Shown here: positions 53,697 to 63,205 of the stretch, in pieces
Layout: each line of letters begins with the position of its first letter
Numbering within the stretch: position 1 is the first letter of the stretch
NCBI GenBank assembly: GCA_963818885.1
Contig: CAWFTP010000003.1
Span: 124,001 to 188,000 of the forward strand
Direction: 5' to 3'
DNA length: 64,000 nucleotides
Source of the DNA: DATFDN01 sp963818885
GTDB lineage: Bacteria; Pseudomonadota; Alphaproteobacteria; Acetobacterales; Acetobacteraceae
Position numbers and translations under genes: made by a program
Notes under the pieces: model-generated
The model's database searches: none
Told to the model about the DNA's origin: nothing
The model's input: the letters and a program-made list of their open reading frames with translations, nothing else

Positions 53697-53764
53697 GGGG
53701 CCTCCCATGCTGCCGAAACTTCGGCGGATGCTAGCACCCGGGGCAGCGCGAGGCCCTTGTTCTT

Positions 53765-54529
53765 TCAGTAAATCAGCTTGCCGCCGGCGATGAGCAGGAC
53801 AATCGCCAGAACAGGACGCAACACGTGCTCGGGCACGCGCGTCACCAGCAAGCTCCCGACGACCACACCGGGGATGGAGCCCACCAGCAGGGAGCCGAGC
53901 AGGTTCCAGTCGACGTCACCGAGCCACCAATGGCCGATCCCGGCCAGCAGTGTCAGCGGCACCGCATGAGCCATGTCGGTGCCAACGATCCGCGCGGTCG
54001 GCAGGCGCGGATAGAGGAAGGTCAGCATCACCACGCCGAGCGCACCGGCGCCGACGGACGTGAGCGTCACGAGCATGCCGAGGAGCACGCCCGCGCCCAC
54101 CGTAAGTGCCGCCGCCCGGCGCCGGGAGAGTCGCTCGGCCGCCCCGCCCGAGACACGGAGCAGCGTCTTCTTGAACAGCAGCGCTACCGCGGTGAGCACG
54201 ACGGCGCACCCGAGCAGCGTCGTGATGACGTGCGTGGCGCGCGGCGTGTGCAGGTGTGGGGCGAGAAAAAGCAGGGTCAGCGCCGCGGCTGGCAGGCTGC
54301 CGGCCGCAAGCCGCCCGACGACGGGCCACGCAACCGAATGGCCCATTCCAAGGATGGCCGTCCCCGCCGTCTTAGTGACGGATGCCTGCAGCAGATCAGT
54401 GCCGACGGCACTGGCTGGTGCCACGCCGAACAGCAGGATCAGCAGCGGCGTCATCAGCGAGCCGCCGCCGACGCCGGTCAGTCCCACCAGCAGACCCACG
54501 AGGAATCCGGCGACGGGATAGAGGTGCAT
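53765..54529 (-). CDS. TauE/SafE family anion exporter
   Basis: 254 residues with seven or eight membrane helices and the internal repeat of the family. The two signatures are GFLVGLLVGLTGVGGGSLMT near the N-terminus and GMLVTLTSVGAGALGVVML in the second half, with GSIPGVVVGSLLVTRVP. It is likely to export sulfite, sulfoacetate or similar anions. No taurine or sulfonate genes are adjacent. Confidence 0.92.
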   Translation of the reverse strand: MHLYPVAGFLVGLLVGLTGVGGGSLMTPLLILLFGVAPASAVGTDLLQASVTKTAGTAILGMGHSVAWPVVGRLAAGSLPAAALTLLFLAPHLHTPRATHVITTLLGCAVVLTAVALLFKKTLLRVSGGAAERLSRRRAAALTVGAGVLLGMLVTLTSVGAGALGVVMLTFLYPRLPTARIVGTDMAHAVPLTLLAGIGHWWLGDVDWNLLGSLLVGSIPGVVVGSLLVTRVPEHVLRPVLAIVLLIAGGKLIY

Positions 54530-54587
54530 CTCAGACCTCCAGATCGGGCACCGAACGTCGGGTGCGTCTAGCCGAATGCTGGACGCA

Positions 54588-54896
54588 TCAGTGCAGCCAG
54601 CGCGCCACTTCGATCGCGGCGTCCGGCGGCCCGGTCACGAGACGAACGAAACCGCGGGCAACAGCGGACAGCGCCGTCCTGAGATGGGCAAGCACGATCG
54701 CGGACTCCAGGTCGTGACCCGTAAAGAGAGAAGCATTTCCTCCGCCAAGCCAATACGAATCGGAAAATAAGGTCAGTGTTCTACGGGGAGTGCGATCAGG
54801 AGATGAATCTGGCTTGAACTGTCGATGGCGGAGCGGAGCCTTCTTCTTACCTGGGCGGCGCGATCGTCGGGGTTGCGGGCACGACGGCGGCGGCAC
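54588..54896 (-). CDS. Hypothetical short protein (doubtful)
   Basis: An open frame of 102 codons. The C-terminal half (TLFSDSYWLGGGNASLFTGH, DLESAIVLAHLRTALSAVAR) looks protein-like, but the N-terminal half is arginine-rich shadow sequence overlapping the next lipoprotein gene. The real start, if any, would lie near 54780 without a standard codon. Family not recognised; it may be a truncated or spurious gene. Confidence 0.25.
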   Translation of the reverse strand: MPPPSCPQPRRSRRPGKKKAPLRHRQFKPDSSPDRTPRRTLTLFSDSYWLGGGNASLFTGHDLESAIVLAHLRTALSAVARGFVRLVTGPPDAAIEVARWLH

Positions 54897-55182
54897 CGCT
54901 GGGGGTCATGCCGCGCACGCAACGCTCGATCATGCGATCGTGCGCGTAAACATCGGACAATCCCTGGGTCGGATTGCCCATCAGGCCGATGCTCGAATTC
55001 GGCGCCCCATTGTCGCCGATGCTGTAGATCCTGCCGCGATTATTGCGCTCGTAGACTTGCTCCGCGTGCGCCCGGCAGTCCGTCAGCGTGGCTTCGTCGG
55101 TCACCGACAGCGGCGGCGGCTTCGGCGTGCAGGCGCCGAGCCCCGGAACCAGCAGGAGCACTGACAAGATAGTCGCTCTCAT
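54847..55182 (-). CDS. Small lipoprotein of unknown function
   Basis: 111 residues. The signal peptide MRATILSVLLLVPGLGAC ends in a lipobox. The mature protein has two further cysteines (LTDCRAHAEQVYERNNRGRI and DRMIERCVRGM) that could form a disulfide. It contains NGAPNSSIGLMGNPTQGLSD, a pattern seen in conserved small Acetobacteraceae-type lipoproteins. The start overlaps the upstream gene by 4 bases. No function can be assigned. Confidence 0.7.
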   Translation of the reverse strand: MRATILSVLLLVPGLGACTPKPPPLSVTDEATLTDCRAHAEQVYERNNRGRIYSIGDNGAPNSSIGLMGNPTQGLSDVYAHDRMIERCVRGMTPSGAAAVVPATPTIAPPR

Positions 55183-55700
55183 GACACTCCTCGCGCGGCG
55201 GGCGCGGTGAGCGCCTTGTGTTGCAATCGGCTCCGGAACGGCTCTTCGTCAAACCGAAGCTCCCCGTTCAGCGGTGCGGTCGCCGCCGCCCGCAGCAACG
55301 TGCCGTCGAATTCCGCCCCGTCAGGGGCAAGACGGCAGAGAGACGCCGCCCACGCGGAACGGGCCAGCAGATCGACCAGCGCGAGCAGGCGCAGGCAGAC
55401 CGACAGACCATAGCTGCTCGCGAGTCCGAGGGTGCCGTCCACCGCCTGTGCCCAGCAGGCGGCGTCACGATCGGCAAGCGCGAGGTCGACCGTGCTGCCG
55501 TCGGCGCGGCGGAAGCGAAAACCGCGCGCCGTTCCCCAATCGGCGGCGATCGCCGCGTTGCGCGCCGCATACCATGCGCGCTCCAGATCGTGGCCGCGCA
55601 CGAGCGGCAGCTCCTCTGGAGCATGGTCGACCATGTAGGTGAGTAGCCCGCCGGGCCCTTGGCTCACCCGTACGCCGGACGAGAGTTCGGATACACTCAT
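55179..55700 (-). CDS. Conserved hypothetical protein
   Basis: 173 residues from the ATG at 55700. It is soluble and helix-rich, with MVDHAPEELPLVRGHDLERA, WGTARGFRFRRADGSTVDLA and YGLSVCLRLLALVDLLARSA. No family is recognised. It is followed by the small lipoprotein with a 4-base overlap, so the two are probably co-translated. It is divergent from the amidase. The frame continues far upstream inside the amidase on the other strand, without meaning. Confidence 0.6.
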   Translation of the reverse strand: MSVSELSSGVRVSQGPGGLLTYMVDHAPEELPLVRGHDLERAWYAARNAAIAADWGTARGFRFRRADGSTVDLALADRDAACWAQAVDGTLGLASSYGLSVCLRLLALVDLLARSAWAASLCRLAPDGAEFDGTLLRAAATAPLNGELRFDEEPFRSRLQHKALTAPAARGVS

Positions 55701-55764
55701 TGCTCGCAAAGGATGGACCTCGGCACGCCCGGGCGCCAGTCTTGACGGCGATGAAAGAGGGGGA

Positions 55765-57042
55765 ATGGCCATGGACGACGACCCGTCCCGGCTGACCGCC
55801 ACCGAAGCAGCCGCGCGCATCCGCGCCGGCCGGCTGCGCCCGGAGGCGTTAATGGAAGCGTGCCTCGACCGGATCGCCGCGCGCGAGCCTTCAGTGGGCG
55901 CGTTTGCCTTCTTCAGCGCCGAGCGCGCGCGGGAGGCGGCGCGATCGGCCAAGCCCGGACCGCTGCATGGGCTGCCGCTTGGCGTGAAGGATGTCCTCGA
56001 TACCGCCGACATGCCGTCCGAATATGGCTCGCCGATCTGGCGAGGCTGGCGTCCCAGGGCGGACTGCGCCGCCGTCGCCTGGGCGCGCGCGGTCGGCGGC
56101 GTCGTCATCGGCAAGACCGTCACGACGGAGTTCGCCACGCGCAAGCCAGGACGGACCGCCAATCCGCACGCGCTCGGCCATACGCCCGGCGGATCCTCCA
56201 GTGGCTCGGCGGCGGGAGTCGCGGATTTCTTCTTCCCGTTTGCGTTCGGCACCCAGACCGCGGGCAGCGTCATCCGCCCGGCTGCCTATTGCGGCGTGGT
56301 CGGCTACAAGCCGAGCTTCGGCCTGATCAGCCGCATCGGCATGAAGGTGATGGCCGACAGCCTCGACACTGTCGGGGTGATGGCGCGCTCGGTCGCCGAT
56401 TGTGCCCTCTTGACGCGTGCCGTCTCTGCGCGCGACCTGGGCGACCCGGAGCGCAGGATCGAGCGGGCGCCGCGCATTGGCGTCTGCCGGTCGCCGAGCT
56501 GGAAGCTCGCGGCATCGGAAACGCAAGCGCTGCTCGAAAATGTCGCCAGCATTCTCTCCGGCGTTGGCGCCACCGTCACGGAGCGCGAGCTGCCCGTCGA
56601 ATACGCGGCGCTCGTGGGTGCCCATCCCATTGTGATGAACGCCGAAAGCGCCCGTGCCCTGGGCTGGGAGCTGACGCAGGCGCGCGAGCAGATCAGCGAG
56701 GGCCTGCTGGAACGGCTGGAGTTCGGGCTGCGCCAAACGCCGGAGGCGGTGGCGTCCGCCTATGCCACGTTCGAGCGCACCCAGGCCGGGTTCGCGCAGG
56801 CGACCGAGGGCCTCGATGTGCTGCTGACCCCCGCCGCCCCCGGCGAGGCGCCGGCGGGTCTGGGCTGGACCGGCGACCCGGCCTTCAACTTCATCTGGAC
56901 CAGCCTGCACGTGCCGTGCGTGACCGTGCCCGCGGGCACGGGACCGAACGGCTTGCCGCTCGGCATCCAGATCGTCGGGCGCGAGGGCGAGGACCGCACC
57001 GTGCTCGCGGCGGCGAATTGGGTGGCGGAGGCGCTGGCCTAG
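55765..57042 (+). CDS. Amidase (amidase signature family)
   Basis: 425 residues. The Ser-cisSer-Lys triad is visible: lysine in LHGLPLGVKDVLDTADMPSE, serines in HTPGGSSSGSAAGVADF and GTQTAGSVIRPAAYCGVVGY. The C-terminus has the family ending LHVPCVTVPAGTGPNGLPLG. It hydrolyses an amide of unknown identity. The ATG at 55765 has AAAGAGGGGG as ribosome site. It is followed 8 bases later by the FUSC-type membrane gene. Confidence 0.92.
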   Translation: MAMDDDPSRLTATEAAARIRAGRLRPEALMEACLDRIAAREPSVGAFAFFSAERAREAARSAKPGPLHGLPLGVKDVLDTADMPSEYGSPIWRGWRPRADCAAVAWARAVGGVVIGKTVTTEFATRKPGRTANPHALGHTPGGSSSGSAAGVADFFFPFAFGTQTAGSVIRPAAYCGVVGYKPSFGLISRIGMKVMADSLDTVGVMARSVADCALLTRAVSARDLGDPERRIERAPRIGVCRSPSWKLAASETQALLENVASILSGVGATVTERELPVEYAALVGAHPIVMNAESARALGWELTQAREQISEGLLERLEFGLRQTPEAVASAYATFERTQAGFAQATEGLDVLLTPAAPGEAPAGLGWTGDPAFNFIWTSLHVPCVTVPAGTGPNGLPLGIQIVGREGEDRTVLAAANWVAEALA

Positions 57043-57050
57043 GCGTCGCG

Positions 57051-59104
57051 ATGAGCACGGCCGGCACGCTCATCCTCGAATGGCTGCGTCCGATCCGGCT
57101 CCTTGGGGCGATCATCTCGGCCGCCATGGTCCTCGCCACGGGTGCCATCGTGTCGATGCTGCCGGGGGGTACGCCGGAGGGCGCGCTGGTAGCGGCGGTG
57201 GTCGGCGGCCTGATGGCGTTCAACACGCTGCTGTTCTTTCCGCCCTGCGGCCTCGCCCTGCACCCGGGGCGCTTCCTTCCCGTTCTCGCCGTCAATGTCG
57301 CCCCGATTCCGGTGGTGACCCTGCTCTACCAAGTGAATCCGGTGCTCGCCGATTGCGTGCTCCTCGCCCTCGCACCGAGTGCGGTGCTTGCGCGCAGCCG
57401 CGATGCGACCTGGGGCGCGCTCGCGGTGATCGGAGCAATCAACGTTCTGATGTCCTTGCTCTTCGCCGGTGCTCCGGGGCTGGCGAAGCTTGGCGCGGAA
57501 GCAGGCGTGATCGGCACGATAACGGCGTTCCTGGCGGATGCGATCGCGACGTCGCTGCTTCGCCTTGCGGGGCTGCGCACCGGCGCGCGCATCGTGCATG
57601 GGGAGCTGGCCCGCTTCGTGTCCGATATTGCGGCAGCCTGGCGTTCGCGCGCTGCTTGGCCGAGAGCACGCTTGTCGCATCACGCCGAGCGCCTTCAGGC
57701 GCTGGTGGCCGAGCTGAGCCTCGCCGCCCAGGCGGCACGCCGATCGCCGCCCTGGCCGGAAGAGTCACTACCGCCGGCCGTTCTCCTCGACGCGATCAGC
57801 CGCTCGACGGAGGTCCTGCATGACACGCCGGACGTCCCGGCAGCCGAACGCGAGCAAATCGGGACCGCCTTCAATTCACTCGCAACTGCTCGTCCGCTCG
57901 CCGAGGCAACACCAACGGTCGAATCCCTGCGGGCCCTGGCGCTCGCGAGCGGCCCAGCCCGAGACAAACCAGCGCCGACCGAGTTCCTCGGTATCGCTCT
58001 CCTGTTGTCGGATTTGCTGGAGGCGAGCCGAATGGAAGGAGGACTCCCGGTTTCCCCACTCAAGCAGGCTCCGCCGCAACTCCTCGAACTCGACCGCATG
58101 GCGGCTGGCCACCCAGTCCGCGCTCTGCATGCTGGTGGCGCTTCTGCTGATGCATGTACTACCGTTCCCCAAGCCGGTACTGGTTGCCGCTCACGACCTT
58201 CATCCTGGTTTCGGCGAGCTTCGGGGAGAGCGCCCGCAAGTCGTTCGACCGGATTCTCGGCACAGGTGCCGGACTACTCACTGGGCAGCTCGTCTGGATG
58301 GCGGCCGGCGGCCGGACCGATGTACTGACGGGCGTAATCGGGGTGTCCCTGATCGGCATGTTCAGCGCGCGCAACGCCCCATACCGCATCATGCTGTTCT
58401 GGCTGACGGTGATGCTGGCGATGGTCCTGCATCTCGCCGATGCACCACTCGGTTTCTATGCGGCGCGGCTCGCCGACACCGCAATCGGCATCGTGCTGGT
58501 GCTCGTCATCACCGGGTTCGTGCTGCCGGTGCGCACCGGCGAGATGGCGCGCAGTCGCTTGCGTCGCCTGCTTACCCTTGCCGCGGCGCGCCTGCGCGAT
58601 ATCGCCGACGCATTGCGCGTTCCGGGAGAACACAGAGTCGTCGGGAAGCTCGCGGACTTGGCAAACTCGGCACGCGCGCTGCGCGACCTGGCCGGTGCCG
58701 AGGAGCTGGAGGACAGCCTGTTGCGCCGCCCGCGCGGAGCGCTCGCCGAACGGCAGGAGGCAGCCGACCGGCTGGTGCGCGTGCTGATCTACCTGGACCA
58801 GCTCGTCCCCATCCTCTCCACGCGGCATGTCAGCGCAGGCACGCTCGTCATGCTCGATGCCGTCGTCGCGGCGATCCAGGGCATGGTTCGCCGTATCGAC
58901 GGGGATGCCTCGCCCGTCGACCTTCGACCGTTGCAGGCACAGGCGGCCGCGCAGGAGGTTGCTCTCGCATCCTTGTTCGCGTCAGGATCGATCGACGCCG
59001 CCCAGACGCAGGCGGAACGACGGATGATTGGGGCACTCGCCCTGCTGCTCGGCTCGCTTGGCCAACTCGCCGCCGCTGCGGACGTCCCGGCGACGGGCGC
59101 ATAG
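57051..59104 (+). CDS. FUSC family (aromatic acid exporter-like) membrane protein, two frameshifts
   Basis: Three frames read in series give one protein of about 680 residues. The N-terminal frame (57051 to about 58100) has membrane segments IRLLGAIISAAMVLATGAIV and LMAFNTLLFFPPCGLAL and a soluble helical middle. A short second frame carries ALCMLVALLLMHVLPFPKP. From about 58165 the third frame carries RYWLPLTTFILVSASFGESA and RKSFDRILGTGAGLLTGQLV, the FUSC signature, to the stop at 59104. The second shift lies at a CCCC run. Relatives (AaeB/FusC) export aromatic acids or toxins. Confidence 0.75.
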
Positions 59105-59113
59105 GCGATACCC

Positions 59114-59827
59114 TCAGGCACCGAGTTGCGTGGCGAGGTCCTCGATGTCGGTCGCGATGATGTCCCACGCGGCGTCCGCCTTGTAGTCGCGCGTCTGGTT
59201 CGGGCCGTATTCGGTCGGACGCGGGAAGAACGCGGTCAGCAGGCCGCACTTGCGTGCCGCGGCGAGGTCACCATTGTGCGCCGCCGCCATCATCACCTGC
59301 CCGGGCTCGAGATCGAGCAGGCGCACGACACCAAGATATGTTTCGGAATCCGGCTTGTAGTGGGCGAAGAGGTCGGCGCCGAATACCATATCCCAAGGCA
59401 GACCAGCGTGCTTGGCCATATTGGTCAGAAGTGCGACATTCCCGTTCGAGAGCGGGCCGATAATGAAGCGGCGCTTCAGCCGGGTCAGGCCAGGAATCGC
59501 ATCCGGCCACGGGTTCAGACGGTGCCAGCCGCGGTTGATGTGCCGCAGATCCTCCTCCGATAGCCCGGTGATGCCGAACTCGGCGACCAGTCGGTCGAGC
59601 AACTCCCGGTGCAAATCATCGAGCGGCGTCCACGGCACCTCGCCGGTGCGCACACGCTGCATCGAGGGCCGGTAGGCGGCGCGCCAAGCGTCCACCAACC
59701 CCGCCCAGTCGCCCTTGATCTTGCGTGCCTCGCCGAGCGCGGTCAGCTCAGCGATCAGGCTGCTCCGCCAATCGACGACGGTGCCGAACGTGTCGAAGAC
59801 GATGGCGGTCGGCTGTGCAGTCGGCAT
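59114..59827 (-). CDS. (S)-2-haloacid dehalogenase, type II (HAD family)
   Basis: 237 residues. The nucleophile is D12 in AIVFDTFGTVVDWRSSLIAE; then IIGPLSNGNVALLTNMAKHA (serine-asparagine motif), ADLFAHYKPDSETYLGVVRL (lysine) and MMAAAHNGDLAAARKCGLLT with the acidic motif. These match L-2-haloacid dehalogenases, which hydrolyse 2-haloalkanoic acids to 2-hydroxy acids. It is convergent with the FUSC gene. Halide specificity cannot be read from sequence. Confidence 0.9.
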   Translation of the reverse strand: MPTAQPTAIVFDTFGTVVDWRSSLIAELTALGEARKIKGDWAGLVDAWRAAYRPSMQRVRTGEVPWTPLDDLHRELLDRLVAEFGITGLSEEDLRHINRGWHRLNPWPDAIPGLTRLKRRFIIGPLSNGNVALLTNMAKHAGLPWDMVFGADLFAHYKPDSETYLGVVRLLDLEPGQVMMAAAHNGDLAAARKCGLLTAFFPRPTEYGPNQTRDYKADAAWDIIATDIEDLATQLGA

Positions 59828-59841
59828 GGTTTCTCTCCGTC

Positions 59842-60955
59842 TCAGGGCCGCAACGGCCAGATCAGGAAGCGTTCGAGACGTTCCTCGATCACCACGGTCG
59901 GCTGCTCGATTTCAACCATTCGCTTTAGCTCGGCGAATGATGGCTGCCGCCAGACATAGACCGCCTGCGCGAACTGGGTCGAGAGCCAGGGGGCCCATAT
60001 TCCGCCGAAGGAGTTCCTGGAAAGCCAGGAGCCGTCCCGTGCCGCTCGCGCAGGTGGTCGGAGGGACCTCGTAGACGCGACCGAGTTCCTTGAAGTGGTT
60101 GTCGAACAGCTCGGAACTTGGCGCCGCGACCTCGTGCCGGCACGACGCTACCGGCGCTCGATCCGGCTCGAACAGGCTCAATCCGGCGAGCCGGCCGAGA
60201 TCGCCGCGGTGCAGTTCGGGCGTGAACGGTTTGCCGAGATTCTCCGGCTCGGGCGTTAAGCCGAGCCGCTCGACCACCAAGCGATAGGCGTTATAGGCGC
60301 CATGCCGGTTCCAGTGCGTGTCCCATTTGTAGTAGAGCTGGCCCTGTCCTTTGTCAGCCCGAAGCGCATGCGTCAGGTCGAGGAACGCGCTCTCCCCCGC
60401 CATGGCCGCGTCCAGTTGCTGTCGCCGCGTCATTCCCGGCCGTGGATGCAGAGGCGGGAGCATCTCTGGATAGATGCTGCGCTTGTCAGGTGCGATCACG
60501 AACAGGTACTTGATTCCCCGCGCGGCCAGCCACTCCCTCCGCTTGGCGACCCGCTCCTTCCACTCCTGCAGGTCCTGCGCCGTCAGCGGATCGGTGTGCA
60601 ACGCGTCGTCGAGTTCGCGGTTGCCGGTAAAGAACAGCCAGCGGTCACGCCCGATCGTCACGTCCGGGGCGAAGACGTCACGAAACAGCCAGAACCACAG
60701 CTTTGCCCGTACCGCCACCGCTGCGGCGCGGAAGCCGTAGTGATCGTCGAGGAACCGGCTGAACTCCGTGGGATAGTGATATAGCGCTGACACCGAACGC
60801 GGCATCGGCGGCAGCACCGCCGCCTCGCGCTGCTCCATCTGCTCGACGAGCTTGGAGCGGTTGTGCCAGTCGGTGAAGGCCAGTACCAGCGCGATCGAGC
60901 CGAGGAAGAAGAACGGCAGCCACCAGTCGGCGAGGCGGCGAATAACGGCGGACAT
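59842..60955 (-). CDS. AlgX/AlgJ-like SGNH acetyltransferase partner (frameshifted near C-terminus)
   Basis: An N-terminal membrane anchor WWLPFFFLGSIALVLAF leads to the AlgX_N/DHHW-type domain: DDHYGFRAAAVAVRAKLWFW, VTIGRDRWLFFTGNRELDD, IKYLFVIAPDKRSIYPEMLP and YYKWDTHWNRHGAYNAYRLV (the catalytic DTHW). At about 60023 GGAACTCC should read GGACTCC. The corrected frame then gives LLAFQDSFGGIWAPWLSTQF (the serine-containing block) and ends at 59842 after ERFLIWPLRP, about 371 residues. It acts with the adjacent MBOAT protein to O-acetylate an exported polysaccharide. Confidence 0.85.
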
Positions 60956-60956
60956 C

Positions 60957-62393
60957 CTAGAACCGGAAATAGATGAAGGGGTTATAGACGGCGGTCGTGA
61001 GCTGCAGGAACGACAGGAACATCAGCCCCAGCATGACGACGCCACGGACGCCGAGGACCGCCGGGTTCTCGGCCATCTTGGCCAATCCTGGATCAACCCG
61101 CCCGCGCAACTGCCCCGCCCTCGCCCGCCAATCCCGCGTGAGCCAGGAGAAGCATCCGGTCGCTCCGATGAGGGCGCAGACCAGCACCACCCAGGTGAAA
61201 TTGCCCGGGTAGATCTGGGCGAATGTCCCGGCCCGCGGATACACGAGCGACCGGTAGTAGCCGATCGCCTCGCTGAAATTGTCAGCGCGGAACGTCACCC
61301 AGGCCAGCATGACGACAAGCAGGGTGTAGAACCGGGCGACAAGTCCGGGGGCGCGCTTGAGCAGCCCGCCGAGCCCGGCACGTTCGACCGCGAGGAAGAA
61401 GCCGTGGATCACGCCCCAGGCGACGAAGGTCCAGGCCGCGCCGTGCCATAGCCCGCACAGCAGGAACACGATCACCAGGTTGAAGTAGGTGCGCGTCGCG
61501 CCGCGCCGGTTCCCGCCCATCGGGATGTAGAGGTAGTCGCGGAACCAGTTGGACAGCGAGATATGCCAGCGCCGCCAGAATTCCTGGATCGAGCGCGAGA
61601 CGTAGGGGTAGTTGAAGTTCTCCAGGAACTCGAAGCCGAACATCCGGGCGAGTCCGATCGCCATGTCGGAGTAGCCGGAGAAGTCGAAATAGATCTGCAG
61701 CGTGTAGCAGATCAGGCCGAGCCAGGCGTCCGGGGTCGAGAGTGTCGTCACCGGCAGGGCGAACGCCTTGTCGGCGATCTCGCCCAGCGGGTTGGCGACG
61801 ACCATCTTCTTCGCCAGCCCGGTGACGAAGCGCTCCAGCCCCGAGGCAAAGTCCGGCATGCGCACGTGGCGCTCATCGAGCGCGGGCGCGATGTCGTGGT
61901 AGCGCACGATCGGCCCCGCGATCACCTGCGGGAAGAAGGAGATGTAGAGCGCGAAGTCGACCGGATTGCGTCGCGCCTTGGCGACACCGCGATAGACGTC
62001 CACGACGTATGAGATGTTATGGAAGACGTAGAAGGATATGCCGAGCGGCAGCAGGATCGCCTGCCAGGCGGCGAAATGCACGATCGGGGACAGCGCGCCG
62101 GCGACGAAGCCCGCGTATTTGAACCAGCCCAGCGCGGCGAGGTCGACCGCGATCGCGGCGGCGAGCGCTAGCTGGCGGCCAATGCCGCGCCGGGCCTCGA
62201 TCGCGTGCCCAGCGGCGAAGTTCACGACGATCAGCGCGAGCAGCAGCCAGAGGTGGTGCGCCTCGCCGCTCGAATAGAAGAACAGGCTGAGCGCCAGCAG
62301 CATCAGGTTCTGCCAGCGCCAAGGCACCGCCCAGTAGAGGACCAGGGCAAGCGGCAGGAACAGGAAGATGAATTGGATGGAGCTGAAGACCAA
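60957..62393 (-). CDS. MBOAT family O-acyltransferase (AlgI-like)
   Basis: 478 residues with about 11 membrane helices. AlgI hallmarks are MVFSSIQFIFLFLPLALVLY, LPLGISFYVFHNISYVVDVY, YISFFPQVIAGPIVRYHDIA, LQIYFDFSGYSDMAIGLARM and the catalytic histidine in VFLLCGLWHGAAWTFVAWG. It moves acetyl groups across the inner membrane for polysaccharide acetylation. The partner gene follows after one base. The polymer acetylated is unknown. Confidence 0.94.
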   Translation of the reverse strand: MVFSSIQFIFLFLPLALVLYWAVPWRWQNLMLLALSLFFYSSGEAHHLWLLLALIVVNFAAGHAIEARRGIGRQLALAAAIAVDLAALGWFKYAGFVAGALSPIVHFAAWQAILLPLGISFYVFHNISYVVDVYRGVAKARRNPVDFALYISFFPQVIAGPIVRYHDIAPALDERHVRMPDFASGLERFVTGLAKKMVVANPLGEIADKAFALPVTTLSTPDAWLGLICYTLQIYFDFSGYSDMAIGLARMFGFEFLENFNYPYVSRSIQEFWRRWHISLSNWFRDYLYIPMGGNRRGATRTYFNLVIVFLLCGLWHGAAWTFVAWGVIHGFFLAVERAGLGGLLKRAPGLVARFYTLLVVMLAWVTFRADNFSEAIGYYRSLVYPRAGTFAQIYPGNFTWVVLVCALIGATGCFSWLTRDWRARAGQLRGRVDPGLAKMAENPAVLGVRGVVMLGLMFLSFLQLTTAVYNPFIYFRF

Positions 62394-62530
62394 CGGCGGC
62401 GGGCCTCGCGTGCGGGCGCGGCGCCCTTACCACGGCCCCGCGTGCCGGCAAAACCCCGCACCTTACGGTTCCCTCGCCCTGGACAGGCAGGCGCCGTCAC
62501 GTCTATCGCCACGCCGATGAAGGGTGCGGC

Positions 62531-63205
62531 ATGAAGCGTCTGGTCCGGCACGAGGTGGTGCAGGCCGCGCTCGCGCGTCTGCTCGGCCGCTATCTCGCCT
62601 TCGCGCTGGCGACGACCAAATGGACGCTTGAAGGCGAAGAGCACCTCGCCGCGATGGTGGGCGGGCATCCGCACATCGTCGCCTTTTGGCACGAACGGCT
62701 GCCCATGATGCCGATGCTGTGGCTGATGTATCGCCGGCTCCCGCGCGCCCTGCCGCGACGCGTGCACGTGCTGGTGAGCCAGCACCGCGACGGGCGGTTC
62801 ATCGGCGCCGTGATCGCCCGCTTCCGGATGGACGTGGTGCTCGGCTCCTCCTCGCGCGGCGGCGCGGCCAGTTTGCGAGGCCTCGTCAGGCTGCTTGGCA
62901 GCGGGGACCTGGTCGCGGTCACCCCGGACGGCCCGCGCGGACCCGCTCGAAAGGCGGCGCCGGGCATCGCTCATCTCGCGGCGCTGTCGGGCGCGCCGGT
63001 GGTCGCCTGCGCGGCGCAGACGTCGCGCAGGCAGATTCTCTCGAGCTGGGATCGCATGGTTATCCCGCGCCCATTCGGACGCGCCGTCATGGTCTGCCGG
63101 CCCCCGATCGCGGTCACGCGGGAAGGCTGGCGGGACGCCGTGCCGGCGATCGAGGCCGCGCTGACCGCCGCCGCCGACGAGGCCGATCGGCTCTGTCCGG
63201 CGTGA
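62531..63205 (+). CDS. DUF374 lysophospholipid acyltransferase-like protein
   Basis: 224 residues. The DUF374 pattern is clear: PHIVAFWHERLPMMPMLWLM (HxxxxP-type site), HVLVSQHRDGRFIGAVIARF, GSSSRGGAASLRGLVRLL and VAVTPDGPRGPARKAAPGIA. It is related to LpxL-type acyltransferases and usually sits directly before waaA in alphaproteobacteria, as here. A role in lipid A or core assembly is inferred. It overlaps waaA by 4 bases. Confidence 0.9.
   Translation: MKRLVRHEVVQAALARLLGRYLAFALATTKWTLEGEEHLAAMVGGHPHIVAFWHERLPMMPMLWLMYRRLPRALPRRVHVLVSQHRDGRFIGAVIARFRMDVVLGSSSRGGAASLRGLVRLLGSGDLVAVTPDGPRGPARKAAPGIAHLAALSGAPVVACAAQTSRRQILSSWDRMVIPRPFGRAVMVCRPPIAVTREGWRDAVPAIEAALTAAADEADRLCPA

Noticed and set aside
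59114..59827. The haloacid dehalogenase as a fluoride-releasing partner of the fluoride island.
   Set aside because: Some type II enzymes can defluorinate, but this gene is over 30 kb away, has no fluoride aptamer and its halide preference cannot be read from sequence.
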